A DNA stretch of 31,662 nt from Prevotellaceae bacterium UBA6858 (GCA_002451695.1 DKDC01000034.1:1-31662); one strand, 5' to 3'; shown: positions 1 through 8,111, counted from the first letter of the stretch. Translations and numbers: made by a program. The notes: generated by a model not told the origin, from the sequence alone.

Positions 1-71
1 TATGTCTGATATAATTCAAACTACATCAGACCTTTTTTTCGCAATTCCAAGCTTTTGAAAAACAGCAACTT
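1..71 (+). repeat. Structured intergenic repeat, copy E1 (left part cut by window edge)
   Basis: Partial copy of the six-member repeat family described in the findings. What remains is hairpin B, with GTCTGAT at 4-10 facing ATCAGAC at 25-31 around an ATTCAAAC loop region, then C and a run of seven T at 33-39. The conserved tail (TTGAAAAACAGCAACTT) follows up to about 71. On the + strand hairpin B plus the T-run has the form of an intrinsic terminator, probably for whatever lies left of the window. The left arm carries the GATATA variant also seen in copy E4, so the outer part of the stem has one A-C mismatch. Confidence 0.8.
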
Positions 72-246
72 AAAGCATTGTGTTTGTTTGGATGTAAAAT
101 GCTGTGAAACAGCTTGTTGTGAAAACTTGCGGAATTTGCCCGTGCGAAACGGTTCATGCGCTTTTTTTTTGAGACTAAACGCCGGGCGGGCGCGGGAGGA
201 CTTGTGCCGTGTTTTCCCACCTTTTCCGTTTCTCGTTTTTTATAGC

Positions 247-254
247 TATCTTTG
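247..254 (+). promoter_or_regulatory. Candidate -7 element of the ahcY promoter
   Basis: TATCTTTG matches the Bacteroidetes -7 consensus TAnnTTTG and lies 36 bp before the ahcY start codon, giving a leader of about 30 nt. The -33 region at the expected spacing is only TTTTCC (222-227), so the match is one-sided. The stretch 72-246 before it holds a small hairpin (GCTGT/ACAGC near 101-113) and a T9 run (162-170), but no gene that I recognise. Confidence 0.45.
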
Positions 255-290
255 TCCCCAATTAGAAAACATATACAATATAATATAAGA

Positions 291-1706
291 ATGGAAGAAC
301 TGTTTTCCGCTCTGCCCTACAAGGTGGCAGATATGGGTTTGGCTGATTTCGGCCGCAAGGAAATTCGTATAGCAGAACACGAAATGCCGGGTCTTATGGC
401 TCTGCAGGCAAAATATGGCGGTTCGAAGCCTTTGAAGGGGGCGCGTGTCATGGGTTCGCTGCACATGACCATACAGACCGCCGTGCTCATAAAGACCCTT
501 GTGGCTCTCGGGGCGGAAGTGCGCTGGTGTTCGTGCAACATATACAGCACACAGGACCATGCCGCAGCGGCGATTGCCGACATGGGCGTGGGCGTGTTCG
601 CATGGAAGGGCGAGAGCCTTGAGGACTATTGGTGGTGCACGCTTCAGGCGATGAACTTCCCCGGAGGCAAGTTGCCCAACATGATTGTTGACGACGGCGG
701 CGACGCAACCCTGATGATACACCTCGGCGCAAAGGCGGAGAAGGACGCTTCCGTGCTCGACACTCCGAGCGGCAGCGGGGACGAGGCTGCACTCAAGGAT
801 ATTCTCAAGAAGGTTCTTGCTGCCGACCCCGGACGCTGGGCGAAGACCGCAAAGGAAATCCGGGGCGTGAGCGAGGAGACGACAACCGGAGTGCACCGCC
901 TTTACCAAATGGCTGAAAGGGGCGAGCTCCTTTTCCCGGCCTTCAACGTGAACGACAGCGTTACCAAGAGCAAGTTCGACAATCTTTACGGCTGCCGCGA
1001 GTCGCTGGTTGACGGCATTAAGCGCGCAACCGACGTGATGGTTGCAGGCAAGGTGGCTGTCGTTGCCGGCTACGGCGAGGTGGGCAAGGGCTGCGCCCAG
1101 AGCCTGCGTTCGTATGGCGCACGCGTGCTTGTTACCGAGATTGACCCGATCTGCGCATTGCAGGCGGCAATGGAGGGCTTCAAGGTGGTTACCATGGAGG
1201 AGGCCGCGCCGGTGGGCAACATTTTCGTTACCACAACGGGCAACATTGACGTTATAACGGTGGAGCACATGAAGCAGATGCCCGACGAGGCTATTGTGTG
1301 CAACATCGGACACTTTGACAGCGAGATACAGGTTGAGAAGCTGAAGAAGGTTCCCGGCATAAAGCATGAGAACATCAAGCCGCAGGTGGACAGCTACCTG
1401 TTCCCCGACGGACACCATATAACGCTGCTTGCCGACGGCCGCCTTGTGAACCTTGGCTGCGCCACCGGGCATCCGAGCTTTGTGATGAGCAATTCGTTCA
1501 CAAACCAGACACTCGCGCAGATAGAGCTTTTCAACAAAAAATACGAGGTTGGCGTTTACCGCCTTCCCAAGTCGCTCGATGAGGAAGTGGCGCGTCTGCA
1601 CCTTGCAAGCGTCGGCGCGCACCTCAGCACGCTTTCAAAAGAGCAGGCCGACTATATCGGCGTGAATGTTGGCGGTCCTTACAAAGCCGATTTCTACAGA
1701 TATTAA
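291..1706 (+). CDS. ahcY: S-adenosylhomocysteine hydrolase (adenosylhomocysteinase)
   Basis: Cytoplasmic enzyme that splits S-adenosylhomocysteine reversibly into adenosine and homocysteine, removing the product inhibitor of SAM-dependent methyltransferases. The 471-residue product has the family N-terminus (ELFSALPYKVADMGLADFGRKE), the substrate-domain stretch SLHMTIQTAVL, the NAD-binding Rossmann motif GYGEVGKG starting at about residue 260, and the conserved C-terminus ending KADFYRY. Its length fits the bacterial form that carries an extra insertion relative to animal enzymes. The start was set at 291 rather than the upstream ATG at 252, because the family N-terminus begins there and the 13 extra residues have no counterpart. 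A -7 promoter element lies at 247-254. The YfhO-family gene follows 61 bp downstream. Confidence 0.96.
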   Translation: MEELFSALPYKVADMGLADFGRKEIRIAEHEMPGLMALQAKYGGSKPLKGARVMGSLHMTIQTAVLIKTLVALGAEVRWCSCNIYSTQDHAAAAIADMGVGVFAWKGESLEDYWWCTLQAMNFPGGKLPNMIVDDGGDATLMIHLGAKAEKDASVLDTPSGSGDEAALKDILKKVLAADPGRWAKTAKEIRGVSEETTTGVHRLYQMAERGELLFPAFNVNDSVTKSKFDNLYGCRESLVDGIKRATDVMVAGKVAVVAGYGEVGKGCAQSLRSYGARVLVTEIDPICALQAAMEGFKVVTMEEAAPVGNIFVTTTGNIDVITVEHMKQMPDEAIVCNIGHFDSEIQVEKLKKVPGIKHENIKPQVDSYLFPDGHHITLLADGRLVNLGCATGHPSFVMSNSFTNQTLAQIELFNKKYEVGVYRLPKSLDEEVARLHLASVGAHLSTLSKEQADYIGVNVGGPYKADFYRY

Positions 1707-1714
1707 AAAGTAAT

Positions 1715-1755
1715 GGCGGGGGACGCGGCACAACACCGCGCCTCCGTTTTCCGCC
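1715..1755 (+). terminator. Hairpin between ahcY and the YfhO-family gene, possible weak terminator
   Basis: An inner stem CGCGG (1724-1728) / CCGCG (1736-1740) around CACAACA extends imperfectly outward, with GGCGG (1715-1719) able to pair with CCGCC (1751-1755). Four T lie at 1747-1750. It sits 9 bp after the ahcY stop codon and just before the next start, so it could terminate partially. No TAnnTTTG promoter is visible between the two genes, so the downstream gene may depend on read-through. Confidence 0.35.
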
Positions 1756-1767
1756 ATATAATATATA

Positions 1768-4368
1768 ATGAATATGAACAGCGAAAACCAAAAGGCAAAG
1801 CAGGGCAGCCCGTGGCTGAGGCGCATTGCGCCCGACGCGGTGGCTGTTGTGCTGTTTGTGCTCGTGTCTGTGGCGTATTTCATCACTCCCATGACCCAGG
1901 GGCTGGTGCTTTCGGGCAACGACATCACAGGCGGCGTGGGCGCGGGGCGCGAGAGAATGGAATATCTCGAACGCACCGGCAACGACACCCGTTGGACGAA
2001 CGCCCTCTTCAGCGGTATGCCTACGTATCAGATAGCGCCGAGCTACAAGTCGCGCAGTGTTTTGTCAGGACTTGAAAGGGTGTACGAACTCGGTCTGACC
2101 GACTGCGCAATGTATGTGTTCATCCTTCTTCTGGGCTTCTACATCCTTATGCGCACGTTCCGCGCACGCCCTCCCGTGGCGGTTTTCGGCGCGGTGGCAT
2201 GGGCGTTTTCATCATATTTCTTCATAATAATAGGGGCGGGACACCTTTGGAAAGTGCTTACGCTTGCATTCATTCCTCCCACGGTGGCGGGAATGGTGCT
2301 TTGCTATCGCGGAAAATACCTGTGGGGCGGGGTGATGACGATGTTCTTCATCGCGTGGCAGATTTTGTCAAACCATTTGCAGATGACATACTACTTCATC
2401 TTCGCCATGGTGCTTATGTCTCTCGGCTTCCTTATTACGGCGGTGAGGGAGAGGCAGCTTGCAAGGTTTGCAAAGGGCGTGGGCGTTTTTGTAGTGGCTT
2501 CGCTGGTTGGCGTGGCGGTGAACTCGTCGAACCTTTACCACACGTACCAGTACAGCAAGCAGACCATGCGCGGCAGCAGCGAACTTGCGTCTCCCGCCAA
2601 GGGGGGCAAGAAAGCCGCGTCGGGACTTTCGAAGGAATACATCACGCAGTGGAGCTACGGCAAGGGGGAGACTTTTTCGCTTCTCGTGCCAAACGTAAAG
2701 GGAGGTGCAAGCGGCGCACTCACGGCAAACGAGAAGGCGCAGGCAAACTCCCATTATGCCGAATACATGCAGACTTTGCAGCAGCTTTACCCGCAGCTCG
2801 GGGGAGGCACCCCGGGGCTTTCGCAATACTGGGGCGAACAGCCGGGAACTTCAGGCCCTGTGTATGTTGGCGCTTTCGTGTGCATGCTTTTCGTCCTGTC
2901 GTTATTTTATGCAAGGGGTGCGGTAAGCCGCTGCCTCATGCTGCTCATGGTGCTTTCCATGCTGCTTTCGTGGGGGCATAACTTCCCTGCGTTCACAAAC
3001 TGGATGATTGACAATTTCCCGATGTACAACAAATTCCGCGCCGTGTCGTCAATCCTTGTGGTAGCCGAGTTCGCAATTCCGCTGCTCGCCGCCCTTACGC
3101 TGTCGCGCATTGCATCGGAGCACGACCTGCTGCGCAGGAAACCCCTGCCGCTTTACATATCGTTCGGGGTAACGGCGGGGTTGTGCGTTTTGTTTGCGGT
3201 GATGCCCGGAACGTTCTTCGGCGACTGCCTCACGGGCAGCGAACACCGAGTGCTGAATGAGCTGCGCCAGATAATCCCGCCCGAAACGGTAAATTCTTTT
3301 TCCGCCGACATAACCGCAATACGCCACTCCATACTCTCTGCCGATGCCTGGAGAAGTTTCTGGGTTATTGCAGTTGGCATGATTATACTTATGGTTTACC
3401 GCAGCGGCAAGCTGAAGCCCACATGGATGGTTGTGGCCGTAACGGCGCTTTGCCTTGTGGATATGTGGGGCGTTAACCGCCGCTACCTCAACAACGGAAT
3501 GTTTGTTGACCCGCTGCAAAAGGAGCAGGTGTTTGCCAAGACCGAGACCGATGAGCAGATATTGCAGGACAGGAGCCTTGACTACCGGGTGCTTAACTTT
3601 GCGTCCGACACTTTCAACGAAAACGAAACCTCCTACTGGCACAAGAGCATCGGCGGCTACCATGCCGCCAAGCTCGGGCGTTACCAGGATTTGATAAGCA
3701 ATTGCATAGCCCCGGAAATGCAGGCGCTGATGAAGGCCATACCGCAGGCGGGCGGCGACTTCTCGAAGTTCAATGCCGACTCGGTATGCCCCACGATAAA
3801 TATGCTCAACGGCAAATACTTCATACTGCCTTTGCAGCAGGGCAAGACCGTTCCCCTTCAGAACCCGTGCGCCTACGGCAATGCGTGGTTTGTTGGCAAG
3901 CTGACATACGTTGACGGGGCGAAAGCCGAGATGTCCCTGCTCAAAAAGATAAACCGCCGCGTTGAGGCCGTTGCCGACAAGGAGTTCGAGAAAGAGCTTG
4001 GCGCGGCGTATGCGAATGCCGCCGCCGACACCACGGCGAAAATCACGCTTACGGCATACGAGCCGAACGAGCTGACATACAAGCTCGGCTCGCAGAACGG
4101 CGGTGTGGTTGTGCTTTCGGAGATTTATTATCCGGGCTGGACGGCAACGCTCGACGGCAAGGACATTCCAGTAGGCCGTGCCGACTATGTGCTGCGTGCG
4201 CTAAGGGTTCCCGCAGGGCAGCACACGCTTGTCATGAAGTTTGACCCGCAGTCGCTCCACACCACAGAGACTGTAGCCTATGCGGCTCTTGCCGTAATGC
4301 TTCTTGCGCTTGTGGCGGCGGTGGCAGTATCGGTGCGCCGCAAAAAGGGCGCGGCTGCCGGAAAATAA
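1768..4368 (+). CDS. YfhO-family multi-pass membrane protein
   Basis: A large inner-membrane protein of 866 residues, about the usual size for the family. The N-terminal two thirds hold many hydrophobic segments, for example near residues 30-50, 110-130, 140-160, 175-230 and 350-410, followed by a soluble C-terminal part. The C-terminal region has the family pattern YYPGWTATLDGK followed by a VPAGQHTLVMKF-like strand (about residues 785-840) and a last transmembrane helix before a basic tail (RRKKGAAAGK). YfhO proteins belong to the GT-C-like membrane glycosyltransferase group and are linked to glycosylation of envelope polymers in Gram-positives; the substrate in Bacteroidota is not known to me. 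The start could also be the in-frame ATG at 1774. Role assignment beyond the family is inference. Confidence 0.88.
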   Translation: MNMNSENQKAKQGSPWLRRIAPDAVAVVLFVLVSVAYFITPMTQGLVLSGNDITGGVGAGRERMEYLERTGNDTRWTNALFSGMPTYQIAPSYKSRSVLSGLERVYELGLTDCAMYVFILLLGFYILMRTFRARPPVAVFGAVAWAFSSYFFIIIGAGHLWKVLTLAFIPPTVAGMVLCYRGKYLWGGVMTMFFIAWQILSNHLQMTYYFIFAMVLMSLGFLITAVRERQLARFAKGVGVFVVASLVGVAVNSSNLYHTYQYSKQTMRGSSELASPAKGGKKAASGLSKEYITQWSYGKGETFSLLVPNVKGGASGALTANEKAQANSHYAEYMQTLQQLYPQLGGGTPGLSQYWGEQPGTSGPVYVGAFVCMLFVLSLFYARGAVSRCLMLLMVLSMLLSWGHNFPAFTNWMIDNFPMYNKFRAVSSILVVAEFAIPLLAALTLSRIASEHDLLRRKPLPLYISFGVTAGLCVLFAVMPGTFFGDCLTGSEHRVLNELRQIIPPETVNSFSADITAIRHSILSADAWRSFWVIAVGMIILMVYRSGKLKPTWMVVAVTALCLVDMWGVNRRYLNNGMFVDPLQKEQVFAKTETDEQILQDRSLDYRVLNFASDTFNENETSYWHKSIGGYHAAKLGRYQDLISNCIAPEMQALMKAIPQAGGDFSKFNADSVCPTINMLNGKYFILPLQQGKTVPLQNPCAYGNAWFVGKLTYVDGAKAEMSLLKKINRRVEAVADKEFEKELGAAYANAAADTTAKITLTAYEPNELTYKLGSQNGGVVVLSEIYYPGWTATLDGKDIPVGRADYVLRALRVPAGQHTLVMKFDPQSLHTTETVAYAALAVMLLALVAAVAVSVRRKKGAAAGK

Positions 4369-4389
4369 GCATTTGGTGCATATGACAAC

Positions 4390-4430
4390 AAGGCTGCCGT
4401 GAAGTTTCGCGCTTCATGGCAGCTTTGTTT
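4390..4430 (+). terminator. Intrinsic terminator after the YfhO-family gene
   Basis: AAGGCTGCCGTGAAG (4390-4404) pairs with CTTCATGGCAGCTTT (4412-4426) with only G-U or mismatch interruptions around a TTTCGCG loop, followed by GTTT. It lies 21 bp after the stop codon at 4368. The rest of the 4369-4893 gap holds repeat copy E2 and the promoter of the next gene. Confidence 0.7.
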
Positions 4431-4541
4431 CGTGTATGCACATGAAGTTTTACCGTTTCGCATCAGACGGATTTACGTGTGCCTTGAATTGTGTAACATA
4501 TTGGTCATCAGAATAATAAGCGGTTTTGTTGCCGCTGGCAT

Positions 4542-4710
4542 AACGACTTGTTTTTCAGTTGTTTGCAATGGTAAAAATTATGTCTGATGTAGTTTGAATT
4601 ACATCTGACATAATTTTTTCTACATAGGACATAGTTTTTCCCACATCAAATGTAGTTTTAGCGGTATTGGTCTTGCGGGATTTGTAGGGGCGTATTGCAT
4701 ACGCCCTGTA
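4542..4710 (-). repeat. Structured intergenic repeat, copy E2 (inverted orientation)
   Basis: Read on the - strand this copy follows the family order. Hairpin B spans 4576-4615 with 16-nt arms matching at 15 positions (AATTATGTCTGATGTA against TACATCTGACATAATT). Hairpin A at 4620-4655 keeps only its outer CTACAT/ATGTAG pairing and is decayed inside. The palindrome GGGCGTATTGCATACGCCC lies at 4688-4706. The conserved tail (AACGACTTGTTTTTCAG) is at the left end, 4542 onward. The inter-hairpin to palindrome spacer is shorter than in E3, suggesting a deletion. On the + strand hairpin B is also followed by a T-run, so it could terminate in that direction too. Confidence 0.85.
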
Positions 4711-4835
4711 CACCAACGTTTGAAACATATTGGCAAACACTGGCACTGCATGGCGAAAGAAGTGGCTGTTCGGGTACAAAATGTGCGGCATACGCTGTGG
4801 CAGCTGGCGGTTTTGTGAAAAAAGCTGATATTTCT

Positions 4836-4866
4836 TTTGCACATTGCCGGTAAAACATTAAATTTG
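4836..4866 (+). promoter_or_regulatory. Promoter of the first FAS1 lipoprotein gene
   Basis: TTTG at 4836-4839, a 19-bp spacer, and TAAATTTG at 4859-4866 match the Bacteroidetes sigma-ABfr consensus TTTG-N19-TAnnTTTG exactly. Transcription would begin near 4873, leaving a leader of about 20 nt before the ATG at 4894. Confidence 0.75.
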
Positions 4867-4893
4867 GGGATTGAAATACAAAAGAGTGTTACC

Positions 4894-6948
4894 ATGAAAA
4901 TAATAAATAGCATTACATCCAAAAGGCTTTCGCGTTTTGTGCTGGCTGTGTCGGTTCTGATAGCCGGGATTATGGTCAGTTCGTGTTCTGACAACATAGA
5001 CGAGTCGAACCTTTATGTTTTCACGGGCCAGAGCGCTACGGATTTCGTGAGGCAGCAGCCCGAGCTGAGCAAATACCTCATCCTGCTCAAAAAGGCGCGT
5101 TCGGGAATGGGACGCGGATCAACCATGGACCATATGCTCGAAAGCCGTGGCAACTACACGTGCTTCATACCTACCAACGACGCAATACAGGAATTTGTGG
5201 ACTCGGTGGAGAACCGGAAGAATTTCGACGTGAATATGGTGAGCGACTCAATGGCGCAGGTCATCGTGTTCAACAGCATCATCGACAACGGCGACATCGA
5301 GGCTTACAAGTCAACCGACTTCCAGGAGGGCGTGCTCCAGTTGAAGACCATGGCCGACCGCTATATAGTGATAAACTTCCAGGCAAACGACAGCGGCAGG
5401 GTGATTACCCGCATCAACACTTTCTCGCGCATTGTGAGTTCGGACAACAAGGTGGAGAACGGGCAGATACACGTGGTTGACCATGTAGTGATGCCGGCTT
5501 CGACATCGCTTCCCGGACTTCTCGGAATGCAGGACAACACGCGCATCTTCTCGCACCTGCTCGAGCTCACCTCGTGGGCTGACAGCATGACGCGGTATCG
5601 CGATGACGGGTACGAGCTGCAGGACCACCCGCAGGACTACAAGCACATATGGTACAGCGAAAGGCTTAACGAACCCCTGCATCACAATTGGGGCTACACG
5701 GCGTTTGTTGAGCCCGACAGCCTGCTTGAGGCAGAGTGGGGCGTGAAGCTCGAAATTGTGAACGGCAACGTTGTGAACTGGGACGAGGTGATGCCGGTGA
5801 TAAACCGGAAGGTGAAGGAGTATTACCCGAACGCAACGTCCGACGATCCGAAAAGCATGGAGAACGCCCTGAACCAGTTTGTGGGCTACCATATAATCGA
5901 CGTGAGCATGGCGTATAACAATATTGTCATAACAAAGGGGCAGCTCGGCTATTCATATAACCGCCCCGAGCAGCTTGGCATAGACAAGTTCGAGTATTAT
6001 GAGACTATGGGCAAGGAACACCGCATACTGAAGTTCACGCTCGGCGAGCAGACCGAGGGGATAAGGATTAACCGCTATGTCAGCGAGTATGACGATGACA
6101 GCTACCGCGAGCTGGAGGTGCCTATAAAGGGAATCCTTGTGCAGTCGGGCAACGGCACACGCGACAACCAGGCACTGAACGGTTTCTACCACATGATTGA
6201 CGGCGTGCTTGTATATGACGATGTTGTCAGGTACAAGGTGCTCAACGAGCGTATGCGCTGGGACACGCAGACAATGCAGCACGAGCTTATGACGAACGGC
6301 CTGCGCCAGCAGCCCACGAACATATACAATATGATTCCCTCCGGCTATTTGCGCAAAGTGAAATTCTCTGACCAGACACTGCTCATATCCATAAACAACT
6401 ACAACATCAACTGGCTGAATTACGAGGCCGACGACTTTGTGCTTGAAGGATATTACGACATAACGTGGCAGCTTCCGCCTGTGCCATACGAGGGTACATA
6501 CGAATTGCGCCTCGGGTATTGCAACGACAGCGGGCGCGGTATGGTGCAGTTCTATTTTGGGTCCGACCCCAACAACCTCGCTGCGGTGGGGCTTCCCATC
6601 GATGCGCGCATAGAGCCAAACAAATCTGTGATAGGCTGGATAAAGGACGACCCCGACGATGCCGACGTGAACCGCGAGAACGACAAGAATATGCGCAACC
6701 ACACTTTCATGAAGTGTCCGAACAGCTTCGGCTTCAACTCGACAAACGTAACCGAGGGCGGACGCAGCTACGGACCGAGCGGTGCAAAGTTGCGCCATAT
6801 AGTAACCACGGAGAACTGCCGCCCCGGCGTTACATATTATATGCGTATGAAGTCGCTGCTCAACGGTCCGGCAAACTTCGGTCCTGATTTCATAGAGTGG
6901 GTGCCGAAGAGTGTTTACAACGGCACAAAGCCCGAAGACAAATGGTGA
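4894..6948 (+). CDS. FAS1 (fasciclin)-domain surface lipoprotein with C-terminal beta-rich module
   Basis: Predicted 684-residue lipoprotein: signal peptide ending in VSSC with the lipidated cysteine at residue 31, followed by SDNIDE, an acidic stretch like the Bacteroidetes surface-export signal. Two FAS1-like regions follow, about residues 45-200 (YTCFIPTNDAIQEFVDS, then GQIHVVDHVVMP) and 205-470 (TRIFSHLLELTSW, YTAFVEPDSLL, GFYHMIDGVLVYDD). From about residue 482 a beta-rich module follows (ITWQLPPVPYEGTYELRLGY, ending DFIEWVPKSVY), reminiscent of carbohydrate-binding jelly-rolls; that fold is inference. FAS1 domains are adhesion or ligand-binding modules. The ATG at 4894 is chosen over 4837 because it gives a normal signal peptide and lies after the promoter. 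The gene is monocistronic, unlike the two FAS1 genes farther right. Ligand unknown. Confidence 0.85.
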   Translation: MKIINSITSKRLSRFVLAVSVLIAGIMVSSCSDNIDESNLYVFTGQSATDFVRQQPELSKYLILLKKARSGMGRGSTMDHMLESRGNYTCFIPTNDAIQEFVDSVENRKNFDVNMVSDSMAQVIVFNSIIDNGDIEAYKSTDFQEGVLQLKTMADRYIVINFQANDSGRVITRINTFSRIVSSDNKVENGQIHVVDHVVMPASTSLPGLLGMQDNTRIFSHLLELTSWADSMTRYRDDGYELQDHPQDYKHIWYSERLNEPLHHNWGYTAFVEPDSLLEAEWGVKLEIVNGNVVNWDEVMPVINRKVKEYYPNATSDDPKSMENALNQFVGYHIIDVSMAYNNIVITKGQLGYSYNRPEQLGIDKFEYYETMGKEHRILKFTLGEQTEGIRINRYVSEYDDDSYRELEVPIKGILVQSGNGTRDNQALNGFYHMIDGVLVYDDVVRYKVLNERMRWDTQTMQHELMTNGLRQQPTNIYNMIPSGYLRKVKFSDQTLLISINNYNINWLNYEADDFVLEGYYDITWQLPPVPYEGTYELRLGYCNDSGRGMVQFYFGSDPNNLAAVGLPIDARIEPNKSVIGWIKDDPDDADVNRENDKNMRNHTFMKCPNSFGFNSTNVTEGGRSYGPSGAKLRHIVTTENCRPGVTYYMRMKSLLNGPANFGPDFIEWVPKSVYNGTKPEDKW

Positions 6949-6975
6949 CTCAGGTGGCGTAAAAAGGCAAAAGGA

Positions 6976-7055
6976 AGTTTGGCGCAAATGCCAAACTCCA
7001 TAAAACAATACAGGCCGCAGCTTGGGCAACACAGCCAAGGCTGCGGTCTGTATTG
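6976..7055 (+). terminator. Tandem hairpins after the first FAS1 gene, probable transcription end
   Basis: Two stems in a row. AGTTTGGC (6976-6983) and GCCAAACT (6990-6997) pair perfectly around GCAAAT. A long stem then spans 7006-7055, where CAATACAG...GCAGC pairs with GCTGC...CTGTATTG over about 20 positions with a few mismatches around AACACA. No clear T-run follows the long stem, so it may be a 3'-end stabiliser or a Rho-linked stop rather than a classical intrinsic terminator. Confidence 0.5.
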
Positions 7056-7136
7056 GGGCAAAAGTCCGGGCGTATAAGGCGGATTTGGATAACGCATTGG
7101 TTGCCGCAAAGTTAATTGAACTTGACAAGGTTTTGT

Positions 7137-7327
7137 AAGTTTTTGTTTTTCAGATGTTTGCAAGTGCCGGAAAAAGGTCTGATGTAATTTGAATTATGTC
7201 TGATATAATTTTTCCTACATAGGACATGGTTTTTCCCATGTCCTATGTAGTTTTAGCAGAGTTTGGGAAAGAATGCGCGATTATGGTTTTCTGCCATTTG
7301 CAGGGGCGTGTTGCATAAGCGCAAACC
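7137..7327 (-). repeat. Structured intergenic repeat, copy E3 (inverted orientation, perfect hairpin A, inverted core in hairpin B)
   Basis: Hairpin A is perfect here: CTACATAGGACATGG (7216-7230) and CCATGTCCTATGTAG (7237-7251) around TTTTTC, followed by TTTT on +. The tail (GTTTTTCAGATGTTTGCAA) is at the left. The palindromic end (GGGGCGTGTTGCATAAGCGC) lies at 7303-7322, with flanking GGTTT (7285-7289) and AAACC (7323-7327) able to form an outer stem. In hairpin B one arm (7193-7213) reads in the opposite sense to the other copies, so the arms no longer pair as a hairpin. Confidence 0.85.
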
Positions 7328-8080
7328 ATTGGCTATCCGTGTTTTGCAAATTTGTAAAAGCGCGACTGCGTCCATGAGTTTCGCCGCTCTAACCTCTTTG
7401 CAAAACATATGCCCATGGAGTGATTATGTTTCAAATACTGTGAAATTATGTTCGGTGGCGGTGTGCGCTCGTGTGGGGATAATATGTTAATTTGAAATGC
7501 AAAATTAAATCTATGTTTAATTTTGCCGTCTTTATAATTGATAATCCGACAATTTGTGTAAAAAGAGGTTTGCCCTAATTGTTACATATCTGTTAACTCG
7601 CAATGTAAAATCTTGTATATTTTGTAAAAAGCGAAATCAGAAAAACGTGCCCGCCATGAAAAGGCGTCTGGACGGAATTTTTGAAGCCGGGAGGGCGCAA
7701 GGGTGGCAGGGGGATGCCGGCGTCGCAAACCGGCGGCGCCGGAGTGTGGGCCGCCCTTTGTACGGCGGGATTGCGGCGTGAGGATGTGTCGGCGGGTGGG
7801 GCGCGGAAATGATGTCCGAAAGTGTAATTTCGGGCGGCTTTTTTCGTGGCGGGTTTTGATGCCGGCAAGGGTGCGTTTCCCGGTTCAGACACCCTTGGAA
7901 TGTTAAATTCAAAGCCTCGAAAACCGCAAAAATCACGGTGTGCAAATTAAAATCATAAAAAATGCTCCCAATATGCCGCCACGTGTGAAAAACTTAGTAA
8001 TTTTCGCGGTGAAAGTCCTGCGGTTTCTGTAAAAACGGAGGGGTGGGATAGTGAAAAAGCAGAAAAAACTGCTATAAGTG
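7328..8080. other. Gene-poor interval with a GC-rich foldable block
   Basis: I find no convincing protein gene here on either strand. The left part (7328-7640) is AT-rich and contains TAATTTTG (7518-7525), a -7-like match whose nearest TTTG (7491-7494) is 23 bp away, too far for the consensus. The block of about 7640-7845 is distinctly GC-rich and can form several stems, such as GCCGG/CCGGC near 7716-7735 and GGCGGC/GCCGCC near 7732-7755. It ends with CCGAAA (7816-7821) / TTTCGG (7828-7833) followed by a T6 run (7839-7844), which looks like a terminator. The part 7845-8080 is AT-rich with nothing that I recognise. A short ORF over 7554-7781 has low-complexity basic composition and is not called. 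Confidence 0.4.
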
Positions 8081-8111
8081 TTTGCTAAAAATAAAAAAAA
8101 CAGTACTTTTG
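8081..8111 (+). promoter_or_regulatory. Promoter of the double FAS1-SusC-SusD operon
   Basis: TTTG at 8081-8084, exactly 19 bp, then TACTTTTG at 8104-8111: a full match to the Bacteroidetes consensus. Transcription would begin near 8118. Confidence 0.75.

Noticed and set aside
246..1622. Long open frame on the - strand opposite ahcY
   Set aside because: It is the antisense shadow of a high-GC coding region. The + frame encodes a clear enzyme, and the - translation has no family resemblance.
7554..7781. 75-codon ORF in the gap before the operon
   Set aside because: Basic low-complexity product without domain, signal or credible promoter spacing. The DNA is better described as a GC-rich foldable block.
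7919..8027. Inverted pair AAACCGCA (7919-7926) / TGCGGTTT (near 8020) as an operator or element end
   Set aside because: Eight-bp arms about 95 bp apart are expected by chance in such AT-rich DNA, and no further symmetry or gene supports it.
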